A stretch of DNA of 64,000 bases, from the NCBI GenBank assembly GCA_910588635.1, contig CAJUPW010000012.1:1-64000 (forward strand). The letters run 5' to 3'. Below are positions 41,476 to 49,683 of the stretch, piece by piece (position 1 is the first letter of the stretch; every line of letters starts with the position of its first letter). The DNA is from an uncultured Oscillospiraceae bacterium (lineage in GTDB: Bacteria > Bacillota > Clostridia > Oscillospirales > Oscillospiraceae). Under the pieces are notes generated by a model, which had not been told where the DNA came from, ran no database searches, and saw only the letters and a list, made by a program, of their open reading frames with translations. The position numbers were made by a program, and so were the translations under genes.

Positions 41476-41739
41476 TTGAACACCATTGAAATCCCCACTC
41501 TTCTCTTCTGGGAGAACGGCAACACTTGGTACGGCAGTCTGGGCAGCGCCCGGTTCTTCATTCGGCCGGAGGTCTCCGATGCGGCGGGAGAAAAGCAGCT
41601 CTCTGTCCGGCTGTGGAAGGGGCCCTTGACCATGGAGCTGAGTGAGATTATTGCCACAGCCGTCTTTCCTGTCACAGAGGACGGCCTGACTCAGACCGCC
41701 GTCTGGCTGGAGGAGCAGGCGGCGGCACTAAACGGATGA
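41476..41739 (+). CDS. Small protein of unknown function
   Basis: An 87-residue soluble protein that I do not recognise. It begins MNTIEIPTLLFWENGNTWYG, with an FIRPEV strand and a mostly helical C-terminus (TQTAVWLEEQAAALNG). The start is TTG 41476, 8 bases after GGAGG, with a good promoter upstream, so it is very likely expressed. It is divergent from the collagen-like gene and convergent with obgE. A GCAGGCG/GCGTCTGC hairpin with TTTTG follows near 41770-41795. Confidence 0.65.
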   Translation: MNTIEIPTLLFWENGNTWYGSLGSARFFIRPEVSDAAGEKQLSVRLWKGPLTMELSEIIATAVFPVTEDGLTQTAVWLEEQAAALNG

Positions 41740-41815
41740 AACACCCGGTACAGACACAGCTGCCAAAAAGCAGGCGCCGAAGCGTCTGCTTTTGTCTTTA
41801 TGCCGATAAACATAT

Positions 41816-41842
41816 ATTTCCCCGCCATCCGGGCGGGGAAAT
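41816..41842 (-). terminator. Terminator after obgE
   Basis: ATTTCCCCGCC (41816-41826) pairs with GGCGGGGAAAT (41832-41842), 8 bases beyond the obgE stop on the minus strand. Confidence 0.75.
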
Positions 41843-41850
41843 ACAATATA

Positions 41851-43131
41851 TTACCGCTGATATTCAAACTCCAGGTCGTACATGGACACGATGTCCCCGT
41901 CCTTGATGCCCATTTCCTCCAGCCTGCCGAACAGTCCGGACTGGCGCAGCTTCTGGTCGAACCAGTTCCTGGACTCGTAGTCGCCGAAGTTGACGTTGGC
42001 GATGAGCCGCTGCAGCCAGGGGGCGTCCACCACCCAGGTGCCGTCGAACTCCTGGATATCCACCGCCCCGTCGGTGTCCACCTCCGGGGGGCGCTCCACA
42101 TAGGTGGGCTCATACACCGCCACGGGGGGCAGCTCCTGGAGGAGCCGGGCGGTACGCAGCACCAGCTCCCGGGTGCCCTGGTGGGTGGCGGCGGAGATGA
42201 CATACAGCTCCAGTCCCAGGCCCTCCACATGGGTCCGAAGCCTGTCCAGCAAGGCGGGGTCGGCCATAATGTCCGCCTTGTTTGCCGCCACGATCATCCT
42301 CCGGGAGGCCAGCTCGGGGGAATACTGCCGCAGCTCCTCGTTGATGGCCTCAAAGTCGGCCACCGGGTCCCGGCCCTCGGAGCCGGACACATCCACCACA
42401 TGGACCAGCAGCCGGCAGCGGTCAATATGGCGCAGGAAGTCGTGGCCCAGGCCAGCCCCCTCTGCCGCCCCCTCAATGATGCCGGGGATATCCGCCATGA
42501 CAAAAGATACCCCCTCCTCCACATAGACCACCCCCAGGTTGGGGAACAGGGTGGTGAAGTGGTAGTTGGCGATCTTGGGCTGAGCCCGGCTGACCACCGA
42601 CAGCAAGGTGGACTTGCCCACGTTGGGGAAGCCCACCAGCCCCACATCGGCCAGCAGCTTCAGCTCCAGCACCACATCCCGGCTCTGGCCGGGCAGGCCT
42701 GCCTTGGCGAACCGGGGCACCTGCCGGGTGGGGGTGGCGAAGTGCTGGTTGCCCCAGCCCCCCCGGCCCCCCCGGCACAGCACAAAGCGGTCGGTCTGGG
42801 ACATGTCCTGGATGATCTCCCCGGTCTCGGCGTCCCGGATGACGGTGCCCCGTGGCACCCGGATGATGAGGTCCTCCCCATCCCGGCCGGTGCACCGCTT
42901 GCCCGCGCCGTCGGCCCCGCTGTCCGCCACATATTTGCGCTTGTAGCGCAAGTCCATCAGGGTGGACATGTGGTCGTTGACCTCTAACACAATGTCCCCG
43001 CCCCGGCCGCCGTCGCCCCCGTCGGGGCCGCCGTTGGCCACGTACTTCTCCCGGTGAAAGGACACCACGCCGTTCCCCCCGTTCCCGGAGCGGACGCTAA
43101 TCTTTGCCGTATCCACAAAGGGCGCTGCCAT
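41851..43131 (-). CDS. obgE: Obg GTPase
   Basis: A 426-residue essential GTPase linked to 50S ribosome assembly, stringent response and, in Bacillus, sporulation. The Gly-rich Obg fold (1-158) has GNGGNGVVSFHREKYV and GGDGGRGG. The G domain has GFPNVGKSTLL (G1), TTLFPNLG (G2), DIPGIIEGA (G3) and NKAD (G4). The C-terminal OCT domain (about 350-426) is complete (NVNFGDYESRNWFDQKLR, GIKDGDIVSMYDLEFEY). ATG 43131 follows AAAGGAGG. Confidence 0.97.
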   Translation of the reverse strand: MAAPFVDTAKISVRSGNGGNGVVSFHREKYVANGGPDGGDGGRGGDIVLEVNDHMSTLMDLRYKRKYVADSGADGAGKRCTGRDGEDLIIRVPRGTVIRDAETGEIIQDMSQTDRFVLCRGGRGGWGNQHFATPTRQVPRFAKAGLPGQSRDVVLELKLLADVGLVGFPNVGKSTLLSVVSRAQPKIANYHFTTLFPNLGVVYVEEGVSFVMADIPGIIEGAAEGAGLGHDFLRHIDRCRLLVHVVDVSGSEGRDPVADFEAINEELRQYSPELASRRMIVAANKADIMADPALLDRLRTHVEGLGLELYVISAATHQGTRELVLRTARLLQELPPVAVYEPTYVERPPEVDTDGAVDIQEFDGTWVVDAPWLQRLIANVNFGDYESRNWFDQKLRQSGLFGRLEEMGIKDGDIVSMYDLEFEYQR

Positions 43132-43187
43132 ATCGGGTGCCTCCTTTCCTTTATTCCTTCTTCTTGGAGGAAAAAGAACTTTTCCTG

Positions 43188-43487
43188 TTAGAGCAGATAG
43201 TTATTCTCCTGATTTGCGGGCTGGAAGGCTTTTAGCTTGTAGGTGGCGAACCCCTCCGCCACCAGAGGCTCCCGCCTGCACAGTTCCTCCGCCGCCTCGA
43301 GGCTCTCTGCCCGGAGGATATACATGCCCGCCACGCCGGGGTAGCCCTTGAACACCCCGGCCAGTTCAATGTGTCCCTCTTCGTCCAGTTGCCTCAAATT
43401 GGCCACATGCCGCTCCACGGCGGCTTTAGTCAGCTTGTTGTAGGTCTTGGTCTTTTCAATAAACATCACAAACAGCCATTGTTCCAC
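43188..43487 (-). CDS. YCII-related domain protein
   Basis: A 99-residue dimeric alpha-beta barrel-type protein. The family core shows WLFVMFIEKTKTYNKLTKAAVERHVANLRQLDEEG and the downstream GMYILRAESLEAAEELCRREP block. The conserved histidine in AAVERHVANL is the suggested catalytic residue of YciI-like enzymes, whose substrates are largely unknown. The start is GTG 43487, 8 bases behind GGAGG. It is third in a probable operon with the DUF296 gene and the broken acetyltransferase gene, 13 bases after the latter. Confidence 0.75.
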   Translation of the reverse strand: MEQWLFVMFIEKTKTYNKLTKAAVERHVANLRQLDEEGHIELAGVFKGYPGVAGMYILRAESLEAAEELCRREPLVAEGFATYKLKAFQPANQENNYLL

Positions 43488-43500
43488 AGGTACAGCCTCC

Positions 43501-44109
43501 TTAGAGTTCCAGATCAATCTTTCGATCCTTAAAGTAGTATTCCCGATCGTGGTCGTTTACCTCACGCAGAATGCGGCAAGGGTTGCCTGCGGCCACAACG
43601 TTATCAGGCAGGTCCCGAGTGATTACACTCCCCGCACCGACGACCACGTTGTCCCCGATGGTGACGCCAGGGACAACCACCACGTCGGCCCCCAGCCAGC
43701 AGTTTCGGCCGATACGGACAGGGGCGTTGTACTGGTAAGCCCGCTCCCGTAACTCGGGGAGGATGGGGTGGCCCGCTGTAGTCAGCACCACGTTGGGGCC
43801 GATCTGGCAGAAGTCCCCCACATAGATTTGGGTATCGTCCACCAGGGTCAGGTTGAAGTTGGTGTAGATGTTTTTTCCGAAATGGACATGCTTCCCACCC
43901 CAGTTGGCATGGAAGGGCATTTCAATGTAGCAGTCCTCTCCGATCTCGGCGAACATCTCCCGGAGCATAGCGCTTTTTTTGTCCAGCTCCGAGGGCTTGA
44001 TCTGGTTGAACTCATGCAGCCGGTCCAAGCATTGCAGCTGCTCCCGCTGAAGTTCCGGGTCGCCGGGGAGATAGAGCGCGCCGCTGTGCTACTTTTCACG
44101 GATATCCAT
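43501..44109 (-). pseudogene. Maltose/galactoside O-acetyltransferase gene with early nonsense codon
   Basis: The frame from ATG 44109 (behind AAGGAGA) reads MDIREK then TAG at 44089-44091, then continues in the same frame with HSGALYLPGDPELQREQLQ and the whole left-handed beta-helix acetyltransferase (NWGGKHVHFGKNIYTNFN, GHPI, GADVVVVPGVTIGDNVVVGAGSV). The family normally starts with this LxxLYxPxDPEL-type region, so the stop interrupts an otherwise intact gene of about 202 codons. A downstream TTG at 44028 could restart and give 175 residues lacking the first 27. The enzyme acetylates sugar hydroxyls from acetyl-CoA. A true mutation and a read error cannot be told apart here. Confidence 0.8.
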
Positions 44110-44132
44110 AAAAAATCTCCTTACAGGCCGGC

Positions 44133-44561
44133 TCAGGCTTCAAATTCCAACAGATTCAGTCCCACGGTATCGCTGAACTTCCGGCCGATCTGCCCGTCCC
44201 AGACCTGTAAAAACAGCTCCAGCGTGGCACTGATGGTACAGGCGGACAGATGACCGGCGTAAACCTCTCCGGTTGACGGATTTCCAATTGTGATGTGCAG
44301 ATGGAGATAGGGTTTCCCCTCCTGCCGGGTCACATTCCCCACCAGGGCGGAGATCTCATACTGCCCCTGGCAGCGCCGGGAGTAGTATTTTTTCTCCTGC
44401 GTATCAAAAATACCCATGGTGACATCGTTGGCCGCTCCCAGAGCAGAGACCGTCCCAAGCTGAACGTTCTCTTGCTCCACCAGACGGGTCAGGCAGTCCA
44501 CCACCTCCTCGCCCGGGTCCAGACGCAAGGCGTAGCCCTGAGAAAATTTTCTGTATTCCAT
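44133..44561 (-). CDS. DUF296/PPC-domain protein
   Basis: A 142-residue protein with the PPC (DUF296) fold, found alone in bacteria and in plant AT-hook proteins. Blocks are YALRLDPGEEVVDCLTRLVEQEN, GTVSALGAANDVTMGIFD and the histidine-rich YLHLHITIGN with GHLSACTISATLELFL. The His pair may bind metal. Function in bacteria is not settled. ATG 44561 follows AGGAGGG. It lies downstream of the rpmA terminator and heads a three-gene set with the acetyltransferase remnant and YCII gene; no separate promoter is evident. Confidence 0.85.
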   Translation of the reverse strand: MEYRKFSQGYALRLDPGEEVVDCLTRLVEQENVQLGTVSALGAANDVTMGIFDTQEKKYYSRRCQGQYEISALVGNVTRQEGKPYLHLHITIGNPSTGEVYAGHLSACTISATLELFLQVWDGQIGRKFSDTVGLNLLEFEA

Positions 44562-44585
44562 AAAATCCCTCCTGCTTTCATTAAG

Positions 44586-44620
44586 AAAAAGCCGCAAACG
44601 GTACTCGTTTGCGGCTTTTT
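44586..44620 (-). terminator. Terminator of rplU-prp-rpmA operon
   Basis: AAAAAGCCGCAAACG and its exact complement flank a 5-base loop, ending in TTTTTCTT on the minus strand, 8 bases past the rpmA stop. Confidence 0.92.
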
Positions 44621-44628
44621 AACCAATG

Positions 44629-44919
44629 TTACTCCGCGGGGGTCTCCTCCACGATGGAGACCTGCTTGCGGTCCTTGCCCAGGCGGTGGAACTTCACCCG
44701 GCCGGACTTCATGGCGTACAGGGTATCGTCGCTGCCCTTGCCCACGTTGACGCCGGGGTGGATGTGGGTGCCCCGCTGGCGGACCAGAATGTTGCCGGCC
44801 AGCACGAACTGACCGTCGCCCCGCTTCACGCCCAGGCGCTTGGACTCGGAGTCCCGGCCGTTGCGGGTGGAGCCCACGCCCTTTTTATGGGCGAAAAACT
44901 GTAAACCGATATTCAGCAT
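44629..44919 (-). CDS. rpmA: 50S ribosomal protein L27 (with cleaved N-terminal extension)
   Basis: A 96-residue precursor. The start MLNIGLQFF before AHKKGVGSTRNGRDSESKRLG is the Firmicute-type N-terminal extension, removed by the protease Prp to expose the L27 tail that reaches the peptidyl-transferase centre. The prp gene lies immediately upstream, 3 bases away. The body QRGTHIHPGVNVGKGSDDTLYA is standard. Third gene of the rplU-prp-rpmA operon and followed by a strong terminator. Confidence 0.97.
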   Translation of the reverse strand: MLNIGLQFFAHKKGVGSTRNGRDSESKRLGVKRGDGQFVLAGNILVRQRGTHIHPGVNVGKGSDDTLYAMKSGRVKFHRLGKDRKQVSIVEETPAE

Positions 44920-44922
44920 CTC

Positions 44923-45252
44923 TTACACCTCCATAACGGATATATTTTCAGGGTACTCCTCAGCCAGCTGAACACAGTGGACCAGCAAGGCGGCCAGAAG
45001 GGTCTGGCAGACGCGCTCGCTGTCCGGGTCCAGTGCCTTGGGGAGCTTCAGGGAGAGGTAGGCGTCCTTGTCCCGCGCCTTCACCGGGGCCTCCAGCCCC
45101 AGCACGTCGTTGACGGCGCACTCGGTGAGCCGGACGGCGCTGGTGAGGGCGGCGCACACAATGTCCTCCCCCTGGGGGGCGTAGCCGCTGTGGCCCTGCA
45201 TCTCAAAGCCGGCGACGCGGCTGCCCTCGGAACGAAACGTGACGGTAGTCAT
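44923..45252 (-). CDS. prp: Ribosomal-processing cysteine protease Prp
   Basis: A 109-residue YsxB/Prp protease that removes the N-terminal extension of L27. The catalytic pair is visible as H21 in GHSGYAPQGEDIVCAA and C33 in the same block. The gene is placed between rplU and rpmA, the standard Firmicute order. Its ATG overlaps the rplU stop (TGATG), which implies translational coupling. Confidence 0.95.
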   Translation of the reverse strand: MTTVTFRSEGSRVAGFEMQGHSGYAPQGEDIVCAALTSAVRLTECAVNDVLGLEAPVKARDKDAYLSLKLPKALDPDSERVCQTLLAALLVHCVQLAEEYPENISVMEV

Positions 45253-45563
45253 CAGGCCTTGATGGCGCCGATCTCCACCTTGGTGTAGGGCTGACGGTGG
45301 CCCTGGCGCTTACGATAGCCCTTCTTGGGGGTATACTTGAAGATGCGGATCTTCTTGCCCTTGCCGTTCTTGACCACGGTGGCGGCCACGGAAGCGCCCT
45401 CCACAGTGGGAGCGCCGAAGATGGCCTTGTCCCCATCCAGAATCGCCAACACCTTGTCGAAGGTGACAGCCTGGCCGGCCTCGGCCTCCAGCTTCTCGAT
45501 GAACAGGGTGTCGCCCTGGGCCACCTTGTACTGCTTGCCGCCGGTCACGATAATTGCCTGCAT
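45252..45563 (-). CDS. rplU: 50S ribosomal protein L21
   Basis: A 103-residue large-subunit protein starting MQAIIVTGGKQYKVAQGDTL, with the basic C-terminal KYTPKKGYRKRQGHRQPYTKVEI block. ATG 45563 follows AAAGGAGTTG. It is first in the rplU-prp-rpmA operon. The 80-base leader before it can carry the L21 leader element known in Firmicutes, through which L21 controls its own operon. Confidence 0.97.
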   Translation of the reverse strand: MQAIIVTGGKQYKVAQGDTLFIEKLEAEAGQAVTFDKVLAILDGDKAIFGAPTVEGASVAATVVKNGKGKKIRIFKYTPKKGYRKRQGHRQPYTKVEIGAIKA

Positions 45564-45642
45564 AATTTCAACTCCTTTATTACGGGCTCGCTCTTGCAGG
45601 CGGAGTGATCTCACTTGAATACCTGCTTGAAGCGGCTTGAGT
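45564..45642 (-). promoter_or_regulatory. Leader of rplU operon, probable L21 leader RNA
   Basis: A roughly 75-base untranslated leader with short inverted parts (for example GCAGG and CCTGC). Position before rplU fits the known L21 leader motif, but I could not confirm its fold by eye. Confidence 0.45.
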
Positions 45643-45671
45643 ATTTTACCAGGAGAAAGGAGGCTTGTCAA
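45643..45671 (-). promoter_or_regulatory. Promoter of rplU-prp-rpmA
   Basis: On the minus strand a perfect TTGACA (45666-45671) and TAAAAT (45643-45648) are 17 bases apart. Confidence 0.88.
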
Positions 45672-45740
45672 GAGCTTTCTCCATATTTTTTGCATAAAAT
45701 CCGAAAATACGCCCAAACTGACGGGAAAGGGGCGAGAGAA

Positions 45741-46202
45741 ATGGAATGTTTTCAGGTGCTGGAGGCCGAAGAGGGCATCCAGCAGGCAATTTTACGCAGA
45801 CTGGCCGCCCGGGGCGGCCTGGGAGGCCGGTGCGCCCGGGGAAACCATCCCACCCTGGTGGTGGTGTCCCCCCGGGCGGCCGCGGCGAAAGTGCCGCTGC
45901 CCAGACAGTGCCGCACCGTCCTGCTGCCCGGAGGAACGAGCGGACTGCCTCTCCGCGCGGCCAGCGCCGTCAGCTACGGCGCCTCCCCCCGGGACAGCCT
46001 GACCCTCTCCAGCCGGGAGGGGGATACCCTGTGGGCCGCCCTCCAGCGGGAGCTGGTGACGGTGGACGGCCAGGTGGTAGAGCGGCAGGAATTCCCCCTC
46101 CGCCTGGAGCCTGGGGCGGGGGAGCTTCCCTCCCTGGCCGCCGCCGGGGCGCTTTTGCTGCTGGGGGTTCCGCCGGAGGAGCTGGGCCGCCCCGGCGGCT
46201 GA
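45741..46202 (+). CDS. Conserved-type protein of unknown function
   Basis: A 153-residue, very GC-rich gene product that I cannot assign. It starts MECFQVLEAEEGIQQAILRR and has a TLVVVSPRAAAAKVPLP strand, a middle VSYGASPRDSLTLSSREGDT segment and RELVTVDGQVVERQEFPLRL, which loosely recalls accessory regions of Mur-ligase-like proteins, then an Ala/Leu-rich end. It is divergent from rplU and upstream of glnA. ATG 45741 follows AAAGGGGCGAG. Codon use fits a real gene. Confidence 0.6.
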   Translation: MECFQVLEAEEGIQQAILRRLAARGGLGGRCARGNHPTLVVVSPRAAAAKVPLPRQCRTVLLPGGTSGLPLRAASAVSYGASPRDSLTLSSREGDTLWAALQRELVTVDGQVVERQEFPLRLEPGAGELPSLAAAGALLLLGVPPEELGRPGG

Positions 46203-46250
46203 AAATCGGTAAATATCCTCAAAAATAGCCTGGATTTTTAAGTAAGATTA

Positions 46251-46259
46251 TGTTATAAT
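46251..46259 (+). promoter_or_regulatory. Extended -10 promoter of glnA
   Basis: TG-T-TATAAT gives an extended -10, 62 bases before the glnA ATG. The -35 region is poor, as is usual with extended -10 promoters. Confidence 0.6.
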
Positions 46260-46321
46260 ATCTAAAAGAAACAACTGATTTGACCAGCCGGACATTACAA
46301 ACACATAAGGAGGAAGCTGTC

Positions 46322-47746
46322 ATGCAAAAAACCGCGCCGGATATCATGAGGATGATCCAGAACCAAGGAATTCAGATGGTGGACTTCAAAATGGTAGATA
46401 TCAACGGCCAGTTCCGCCATGTGACCATTCCCGCACAGCATTTTTCAGAGGAAACCATGGTAAATGGCATCGGCTTCGACGCCTCAAACTACGGCTACGC
46501 CGTGGTGGAGAAGAGCGACATGGTCTTTGTTCCCGACCCGGACACAGCGGTGGTTGATCCCTTCTGCGATGTTCCCACCCTGTCCATGACAGGCAACGCC
46601 ATGGTGATCGGCTACCCGGAAAACCGCCCTCTGGATCAGTATCCCCGGAACATTGTTCTGGCCGCCGAGCGGTACATGCGGGACACCGGCGTTGCCGATA
46701 CCATGCTGATTCTTCCTGAGTTTGAGTTCTATCTTTTCGACAGCGCCTCCTGGCAGGTCACCCCCAGCGCCATCGGTATGGAGGTGGACGCCGAGCAGGC
46801 CCACTGGAACAGCGCTGTCAACGGCAAGGGAGTCGTCGTCCCCCGCCAGGCCAACTACCATGTGGCTAAGCCCTTCGACCGCACCTATGAGTGCCGCAGT
46901 GAGATGTGCATGCACATGGAGGCCGCCGGCATTCCCATCAAGTACCACCACCCTGAGGTGGGGGCCGCCGGCCAGTTCGAGATCGAGCCCCAGCTGGGCC
47001 AGATGTCCAAAATGGCCGACGCCACCATGATGATTAAATACATCATCCACAACACCGCCCTGAAGTACGGCAAGTGCGCCACCCTGATGCCCAAGCCGGT
47101 GTACGGCGAGGCGGGCAGCGGGATGCATGTCCACATGCTGCTGATGAAGGACGGTCAGCCCGTTTTCTCTGACGACAACGGCTACTCCCACCTCAGCCAG
47201 ACGGCCCACTTTTTCATGGGCGGCCTGCTCAAGCACATCAACTCCCTGTGCGCCATTACAAACCCCAGCACCAACTCCTTCAAGCGGCTGGTGCCCGGGT
47301 TCGAGGCCCCCGTCACCGTGGGTTACGCCACCTCCAATCGCAGCGCGGTCATCCGCATCCCCGCCTACGCCAAGACCCCCAGCCTGCGCCGCTTTGAAAT
47401 TCGCAACCCGGACGCCACCTGCAACCCCTACTTCTGCTACGCGGCCTTGCTCATGGCCGGACTGGACGGCGTCAAGAACCGCATTGATCCCCATGCCAGC
47501 GGCTGGGGTCCCTACGACTGCAACCTCTACACCCTGTCCGACGAGGAGAAGGCCAAACTGGAGCACCTGCCCACCTCCCTGGAGGCCGCCCTGGACGCCC
47601 TGGAAGCCGACCACGACTACCTCACCGCCGGAGGGGTGTTCCCCGAAGGGCTGCTGTCCAATCTGGCGGCGGCCAAGCGCAAGGAATGCAGTCAGCTGTC
47701 CGCCATCCCCCACCCCGCCGAGTTTGAACGCTACTTCAATCTGTAA
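46322..47746 (+). CDS. glnA: Glutamine synthetase, type I
   Basis: A 474-residue enzyme joining ammonia to glutamate with ATP. Motifs: FDASNYGYAVVEKSDMVFVP, LPEFEFYLFD (metal-binding glutamates), AAGQFEIEP, the ATP-site segment GSGMHVHMLLMKDG, and NSFKRLVPGFEAPV with the substrate loop. NLYTLSDEE matches the region of the adenylylation tyrosine of GlnA in proteobacteria, though regulation in Firmicutes is usually by feedback and GlnR. ATG 46322 follows AAGGAGGA; no GlnR box is seen next to the promoter. Single-gene transcript ending in a strong hairpin. Confidence 0.96.
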   Translation: MQKTAPDIMRMIQNQGIQMVDFKMVDINGQFRHVTIPAQHFSEETMVNGIGFDASNYGYAVVEKSDMVFVPDPDTAVVDPFCDVPTLSMTGNAMVIGYPENRPLDQYPRNIVLAAERYMRDTGVADTMLILPEFEFYLFDSASWQVTPSAIGMEVDAEQAHWNSAVNGKGVVVPRQANYHVAKPFDRTYECRSEMCMHMEAAGIPIKYHHPEVGAAGQFEIEPQLGQMSKMADATMMIKYIIHNTALKYGKCATLMPKPVYGEAGSGMHVHMLLMKDGQPVFSDDNGYSHLSQTAHFFMGGLLKHINSLCAITNPSTNSFKRLVPGFEAPVTVGYATSNRSAVIRIPAYAKTPSLRRFEIRNPDATCNPYFCYAALLMAGLDGVKNRIDPHASGWGPYDCNLYTLSDEEKAKLEHLPTSLEAALDALEADHDYLTAGGVFPEGLLSNLAAAKRKECSQLSAIPHPAEFERYFNL

Positions 47747-47768
47747 GGCGGTCTCCCAAACGCGCCAG

Positions 47769-47801
47769 CGGGCCCTCCCCACAGGGAGGGCCCGTTTCTG
47801 T
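47769..47801 (+). terminator. Terminator of glnA
   Basis: CGGGCCCTCCC (47769-47779) pairs exactly with 47784-47794 around CACA, followed by TTTCTGT. Confidence 0.87.
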
Positions 47802-47804
47802 CAT

Positions 47805-48617
47805 TTAAAAGGTCTGTATCTCGCCCCAGATATCCCGGGCCGTCTGCTCCACCAGGCCGAAGTCCACATGGGGGTTGTAAATGGCCTCCAGCTCGTCGTG
47901 CATGGCCTTCGCCTGGTCCAGGGAGGCCACCGCCTCCTCCACTAAGGCGGCGGACACCTTCCTGGCAAAGCGCAGACGGGGCCGGCTGCGCCGCAGGACC
48001 TCCCTGTCAGCCGCCGCGTCCAGCCTGATGCGGCGGTAGGGCGTCACCTCTCGGGGCAGCGCACCGGAGTCGGTGAGGAAGGCCAGGTCCAGTTGGGGGA
48101 TCAGCAGATGGGCCAGCCGCTCGGGCACCATGGGATCGGGACAGGCCACCACGTCATAGCCGCCGGCCGTCACCCCGGCCAGCAGGTGGATGAGCAGCTC
48201 ATGGGCCAGCCCGCAGCTGTCGGTCAGAACGTACACCCGGCCGCACTGGGCCAGGGCGGTGCCGTACAGGCACAGGGGGCCCCGGTGGGTGATCGCTCCC
48301 AGGAAGCGCTGCCTCACCCGCCCGGGCAGCTCCCCCTTCCGGCGGGGAACCTCCCGAGTAAGAATCCCCCGAGCCCGCTTGGCCAGCTTGTGGGACAGCG
48401 TGTCGGTGAGCAGAGCGGAGCGCTGGTCCTCCACGATCTCCGCCGCTGCTCCCAGGCATCGGTAGGCACGCTGGTAACTGCCCTTGTAGCCCGCCATACA
48501 GTCCATGATCTCCCGGCGCAGAGGCCACAGCGCCTCCTTGTCGTAACAGTCCCCCATGTTCACATAGCGCTCCACCGCTCCGGGATATTGGGGCTCCACT
48601 ACATGGGGCGCTGTGAC
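47805..48617 (-). pseudogene. 3' half of a two-domain ATPase-like gene, cut by the island
   Basis: The readable part is the C-terminal half of a protein like the PRK06851 group of P-loop ATPases, which are near 360 residues with a Walker A motif in the N-terminal half. Here the frame begins at TAPHVVEPQYPGAVERYVNM, a mid-protein motif of that group, and continues to the usual end with AKAMHDELEAIYNPHVDF. Upstream of 48614 the frame meets a TAG at once and homology stops. The Walker A half is absent. The missing 5' part probably lies at the far end of the inserted island, beyond the right edge. A GTG at 48597-48599 could start a remnant. Confidence 0.65.
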
Positions 48618-48760
48618 CTAAGGACACTTTTAGGGGACAAGCTATTTGAAAATAAGGCGTAACTGCTCAACTTTTACAACCAAATATGGGAAGCAGGGCT
48701 TTAGCACAGACTGGCTTTTGACCTAATGATAACATTTACTCTGATGATAGTGCTATATTA

Positions 48761-48818
48761 GGACCAAGTCAGAAAGTGCTTATAAAAGAAGCCTTTATCT
48801 GATTTGGTCCATTTTTTT
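48761..48818 (+). terminator. Large hairpin with U-tract upstream of parA
   Basis: GGACCAAGTCAGA (48761-48773) pairs with 48798-48810 with a single G-U, and seven T follow. It stands 40 bases before parA, so it may end an untranslated leader or attenuate parA. A small RNA is also possible. Confidence 0.7.
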
Positions 48819-48858
48819 GCGTTAAAAATTTGAAATAAAAAATGAGGGGATGTGCGGA

Positions 48859-49683
48859 ATGGGAATTATTTACAGCGTCAGCAATTTTAAGGGGGGCTGT
48901 GGTAAAACATCAACAGCCTTAAATTTGGGAGCTGCATTGGCAGCTGCTGGGAAGTCTGTTGCCCTGATTGACAACGATGTTCAAAGCAATCTCACAGCGT
49001 CGCTGGGCTACACCCCTGCCGAGCAGCCTCATACCCTTGCCAACCTTTTACTGTCTGCCATCGACTACCCAGAGGATCTGGATTTTCACTTGCGGAAGAC
49101 TATCGTCCACACGGACACAGGCATCGACCTCATCCCTGCCAACCGCCGGCTGTCGGATGCTGCTGCCCGGCTTCAGGTCATGCAGCTCTCTCAGTACAAT
49201 GCTGTTGGGGATTCTGATCGGGCCAGCGAACGTGTCATGTCTGAACTGTTAGAGCATCTGCGTCCCTGCTATGACTACATTATCATCGACTGCGGATTGA
49301 AGCATGAATTGCTGACCGTCAATGCGCTGGCAGCGTCGGATTTCTGTATCGTTCCGGTCCAGGCTCACTTTCTGGCCAGCGAGGGTATCCCGGAGGTGCT
49401 GGAGTTGGTAAGGTCAGTGCGGGAACGGTTCAACCCCAGACTCCAGGTCGCTGGCATCCTGCTGACCATGTACCAGTCCCGGCCTCAGCTGTGCCGCAGC
49501 GTCCGGGAAAGTGTGGGCGAGATCTACGGCGAGACGTTTCATGTTTTTGAGCGGCCCATAGAATACTCCATCAAGGTAGCGGAGTGTCCCGCCGCCGGGC
49601 AGAGCATTTTTGACTACGCTCCGAAGAATGCTGCCGCTGAGTCCTACCGCAGTCTGGCAGAGGAGGTGCTGAGGCTTGCCTAA
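48859..49683 (+). CDS. parA: ParA/Soj-family partition ATPase
   Basis: A 274-residue ATPase that moves or positions element DNA. The deviant Walker A KGGCGKTSTALN lies at residues 11-22, with the signature lysine at 11; Walker A' DNDVQSNLTASLGY and Walker B YIIIDCGLKHELLTVNA are present. The conserved aspartate in DNDxQ-type is kept. It overlaps the parB-like gene by 8 bases. ATG 48859 lies 9 bases from GAGGGG; a GTG at 48850 is too close to that site. Codon use is more AT-rich than in the neighbouring core genes. Confidence 0.93.
   Translation: MGIIYSVSNFKGGCGKTSTALNLGAALAAAGKSVALIDNDVQSNLTASLGYTPAEQPHTLANLLLSAIDYPEDLDFHLRKTIVHTDTGIDLIPANRRLSDAAARLQVMQLSQYNAVGDSDRASERVMSELLEHLRPCYDYIIIDCGLKHELLTVNALAASDFCIVPVQAHFLASEGIPEVLELVRSVRERFNPRLQVAGILLTMYQSRPQLCRSVRESVGEIYGETFHVFERPIEYSIKVAECPAAGQSIFDYAPKNAAAESYRSLAEEVLRLA

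Noticed and set aside
44089..44091. TAG read as an amino acid (recoding)
   Set aside because: No pyrrolysine or suppressor genes are seen in the window, and other genes here use TAG as a normal stop (for example trmD).
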